From assembly GCA_021399435.1 (NCBI GenBank), contig JAJTUP010000004.1, forward strand, positions 620,001 to 684,000: a stretch of DNA of 64,000 nucleotides. The letters are read 5' to 3'. Both the position numbers and the translations under genes were made by a program. The stretch's first letter is position 1. Each line of letters begins with the position of its first letter. Below, piece by piece: positions 60,369 to 64,000 of this stretch. A model generated the notes under the pieces. The model saw only the letters and a program-made list of their open reading frames with translations, searched no databases and was not told the DNA's origin. Source of the DNA: Diaporthe sp. PMI_573 (Eukaryota; Ascomycota; Sordariomycetes; Diaporthales; Diaporthaceae).

Positions 60369-60982
60369 ATTTAGTGTGACTACTACACATACTCATTCTC
60401 TTTAATTATTAAATTTGGTGATCAATCAACTTTGAGAGCCTGAGTCTTTGCGAGCATTCTCATACCATCAATTACCACTTCTTAGTACTATATGCTTTAC
60501 GTATGCTAAGTCATCTCGGAGTGTGACTTGAGATGAAAATGGTTCCCCCCACAACCTTGGAGCCTTGGAAACGGCGTTCAAGCTGCATACCAACACATGC
60601 GTACGCATGAACACGCCTCAAAAATCACAATTGGCGAGGTGAATGCGTAATAGCATACTGTGATCCAAAAGGGACATTTGTGCAGGATTATAATCCACCG
60701 ACTCGGACCCCGAGCTTGGGAGCGCCTCCCTAGGTGAGCTTAGCAGCTTACTTACTGGATGAGATCCGCCAGTGCCTGCCTAGAGCGGGTCGATGTATAC
60801 CAGCAAGACTTACACCCATTCAGTCAACAATGATTTGAAGGGGCGTTTTCAGCAGTTGTGGACCCTCTGGATTCAGCAAATTATCTAGCAATCCATCTTT
60901 TCAATTATTGGCCTCCCCGAGCGCACATTGTTTTCCTCGCTCAACTTGGAACGGTATACACATTCGAAGATACCTGACGACG
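60369..60982. promoter_or_regulatory. Upstream region of the PKS with AflR-type site
   Basis: 614 bp between thioesterase stop and PKS start. It contains the palindrome at 60703-60713. The first part should hold the thioesterase terminator. No gene is visible. Confidence 0.6.
60703..60713. promoter_or_regulatory. AflR-type operator TCG-N5-CGA
   Basis: TCGGACCCCGA within CTCGGACCCCGAG, 270 nt upstream of the PKS ATG. It shares 12 of 13 bases with the site upstream of the FAD oxidase. Confidence 0.6.
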
Positions 60983-63900
60983 ATGACAATGGACAGTGAC
61001 AACCCTTTCATCAACCCCTCCGGAACTGGCCAGGCAGAGCAGAGAACACACGTCCAAGACTCTAGTCGCTCTACAAAATTTATACTATTCAGCAACGAGC
61101 TTCCGAGCGGTGACCTGCACGACCTGTTCCGCAGGCTCCATAGATGTGCCAAGCTACCTCGATATTCCCTTCTTGCCTCCTTTTTGCGTCAGAGCGCTTG
61201 GGTCTTGAGACAGGAGATCCAAAAGCAGCCGCTGCAAATACGCGAGTCGATACCGCCATTCAGCGACATTGTATCACTGGCTTCGCATTGGGATGGACTC
61301 AAGAGCAGTCAGTTGGGTGGTGCCTGGGAGGCTGCGCTTGTATGTGTCTACGAGATTGCCATGCTGATCGGGTGAGTCACTATTACAATCGCGTCTGGAT
61401 TCTGACTATTCTCCGGGAACCTGCCAATACTGACAGCTGCCTGCTTCAAAATAGATACTACGAAACATGTGAAATTACATACCACAATGAGAGAAGAGAC
61501 CACATGAACATGATCACCGACACAGGCTGTCTGGCAGGAATCAGCGTCGGCCTCTTCGCGGCTGCAGCAGTGGCAGTGTCTACTTCTCTCCTAGACGTCG
61601 TTTCTTACGGAGCTGAGAGTGTGCGGATTGCCTTCACATTTGGTGCTCACGTTGGCCGCTGCTCCCAGCTCCTCGAGTCCACGGTGGCAGCAACCTCCCC
61701 TGCCAGTTGGGCTTACGTCGTAATGGGTGTACCAGTGGAGGTCATAAAGGCAGAGCTCGAAATTTTCAATGGCCAGCAACAATTATCTGGCAGAGATAAT
61801 ATCAATGGACCGAGTACAACGACGCCACTAACCCAGGTCAGCATCAGTCACGTTGACCACGCCTCAGTCGGTGTCACCGGCCCTCCGTCGCGCCTCAGGG
61901 AACTCTTCCGGCAGTCAACGAGGCTTGGCTCATCCCGATATGCCCCGTTGCCCATATCTGGAGGTCTGTGCCATGTTCCCAATGTGTACGACGCCCATGA
62001 TGTGCGTATTATCCTCGAGACGGCGGATGTAAGGGAGCGTTGGGGACCCAAGCTTGTCCAGCGGCCGCTACTGTCTCCATACACGGGAGCCCCCTTCTCG
62101 GCCACAGACGCGAGTGGCCTTATTGAGGCTATCTGCACCGAGGCTTTGACCAAGCCGTTATACTTTGACAAGCTTGGCGGGGGTGCGGTCACGCAACTCA
62201 AGATGCACAAGGAGTCGTCATCGTTTGAGATACTCCATTACCAAACGTCACCACTCATGGAAAATATTGTCTCTGGCATCACAGATACACTCTCCAAGTC
62301 GCCCACAACCTGTGTCGGGCGCCAGGACCTTGTGGAATGGATGACGCATGACGAATCGCGGTTCGATCAGCTCCACGGTACTCCAGGCCTTCCGCAAGAG
62401 TCAAAACTGGCTGTGGTTGGCATGTCCTGCCGCCTCCCAGGGGGCGCCGATACTCCTGAGAAGTTCTGGCGACTCCTGATCGACGGTGGTGATACCCACA
62501 CCATCATCCCCCCGGATCGATTCGATGTCGATGCGCATTTCGACCCCACTGGGGAGACGGAAAACACAATAGGGACAAAATTCGGCAACTTCATCGACAA
62601 CCCTGGCCAATTTGATGCCGGATTCTTCAACATGTCTCCACGCGAGGTAGGATACAATTGTTGTCCCAATGTCGTCTAGCTGTTGAATAAAGCTAACGTG
62701 ATTGCGACATGATAGGCCCAGCAGACAGACCCGATGCAGCGTCTGGCTCTAGTCACCGCCTACGAGGCCCTCGAGATGGCCGGCTTTGTGCCGAACAGAA
62801 CGCCATCGTCTCATGTCTCACGGGTTGGGACTTACTATGGCCAAGCCAGCGACGACTATCGGGAAGTCAACGCAAGCCAGAGAATTGGCACATACGGGAT
62901 CCCTGGCACCGAGAGAGCCTTTGGCAACGGCCGCATCAACTACTTCTTCAATTTCAAGGGACCCAGCTTCAATGTCGATACGGCGTGTTCCAGTGGCTTG
63001 GCCGCCGTCCATGCAGCCTGCTCGGCGCTGTGGGCTGGCGATGCTGATACTGTTGTGGCCGGGGGCCTCAATGTCATTGTAAGCTACGATCCTACCGAAC
63101 GAGATGAAAAAAGATGACAGACAGATCAAAGAGGCTAACTTGGAACCCAAGACAAATCCAGACATTTACTGCATGCTGGGCAAAGGGCACTTCCTGTCTA
63201 AGACGGGCCAGTGCAAGGTGTGGGACGCTGGAGCGGATGGCTACTGTCGAGCAGACGGTGTCGGCTCCGTCGTCATCAAGCGTCTAGAGGATGCCCTCGC
63301 GGACAACGACGTAGTCCTGGCAACCATCGCAGCTGGTTCTACAAACCACTCTGCTGAGAGTATCTCCATCACCCAACCCCACGCTGGAGCCCAGAAGGAC
63401 AATTACCGGCAAGTACTGGACCAGGCTGGGGTCAACCCTCTAGACGTCAGCTTTGTCGAACTGCACGGCACGGGGACTCAGGTCGGGGACGCCATCGAGT
63501 CCGAGTCGGTGCTCGACTTCTTTGCGCCTGTAGGGCGGCGCCAGGGCCCTGAAGAGCGTCTCACCCTCGGCGCCGTGAAGTCCAACATCGGACACGGGGA
63601 GGCCGCCGCAGGAATCGCGTCGCTGATCAAGGTGCTATTGATGTACCAGCACGGCACGATCCCGCCGCATATTGGCATCAAGACGACTATGAATCCTGTC
63701 GTGGCAGAACACCTGGCAAACCGCAATGCTGGCATCATCTCTGGGAAGAATGCCCCGTGGCTCCCAATCTCACAGTCTCACGGTTCGAAGCGCTATTCGA
63801 TCGTCAACAGTTTTGGTGCCCACGGTGGCAATACAACACTGCTTCTCGAGGACGCACCGGATACAACAGCAGTACGCACTGAACCAGGTGAATATTCTGG

Positions 63901-64000
63901 TCTCGAGGCGGCGGTATGCGAGGTAGTCTGCGTCTCAGCCAAGAGCAAAGCCTCTCTTCGCGGCAATGTCACTGCTCTGCTCGGCTATCTGGATCGCCAC
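60983..64000 (+). CDS. Non-reducing polyketide synthase, N-terminal SAT-KS part
   Basis: Exons 60983-61371, 61455-62646, 62716-63078 and 63152 to the window end give 931 residues in phase. The start MTMDSDNPF is chosen by the usual distance to [20 protein letters not shown]; the open frame begins earlier at 60908. The SAT domain spans about residues 30-380, with Cys155 in T-G-C-L-A-G, not the usual G-x-C-x-G. The KS starts at [14 protein letters not shown] (about 446). It has Cys618 in [15 protein letters not shown] and the two catalytic His in [11 protein letters not shown] and [31 protein letters not shown] and [19 protein letters not shown] closely resemble atrochrysone-carboxylic-acid-type synthases. 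The MAT, PT and ACP domains are outside the window. With the neighbouring thioesterase the predicted product is an octaketide (inference). Confidence 0.95.

Overview
The window comes from a filamentous ascomycete, most likely a sordariomycete. The protein families are fungal (PTH11/SAT4-type rhodopsins, Zn2Cys6 AflR-like regulators, SAT-KS polyketide synthase). Genes have short GT-AG introns of about 57-120 nt, genic GC3 is high, and gene-poor AT-rich stretches separate the genes. No rRNA, tRNA, CRISPR or intact transposon was recognised. Exon boundaries were derived by hand from splice motifs, reading phase and family expectation.

Left part (1-19 kb), ordinary housekeeping or accessory genes: a partial secreted alpha/beta hydrolase (-), a seven-helix SAT4/PTH11-type membrane protein (+), a type II membrane O-fucosyltransferase-like protein (-), a long Pro-rich coiled-coil membrane protein interrupted by one in-frame TAG (-), a 1204-residue FUSC/ArAE-type transporter (+) and a GFA-fold zinc enzyme (-).

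Middle (19-43 kb), gene-poor: two tiny paralogous two-exon genes near 20 kb and 24 kb share an 83-nt intron and a similar upstream TATA block, with a third copy of the block near 28 kb. A doubtful 290-residue ORF follows at 29-30 kb. After a 6.5-kb leader without recognised genes comes a 1087-residue alpha-arrestin with PPxY motifs (+), then a LaeA-like methyltransferase (-).

Right part (44-64 kb): a GH5 cellulase and a small Cys-rich gene with a reading-frame break border a secondary-metabolite cluster. The cluster holds a secreted BBE-like FAD oxidase (-), an SDR (+), an AflR-like Zn2Cys6 regulator (-), a second AflR-like regulator without a zinc finger (+), a flavin-dependent halogenase fused to an O-methyltransferase in one 981-residue reading frame (-), a metallo-beta-lactamase-type thioesterase (+), and the start of a non-reducing PKS (+) that runs off the window.

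The PKS/beta-lactamase pair is the arrangement of atrochrysone-carboxylic-acid clusters (geodin, monodictyphenone, pestheic acid, asperthecin types). The predicted product is therefore a chlorinated, O-methylated anthraquinone, benzophenone or xanthone-type compound. A palindrome CTCGGAYCCCGAG, fitting the AflR consensus TCG-N5-CGA, lies upstream of both the PKS and the FAD oxidase.
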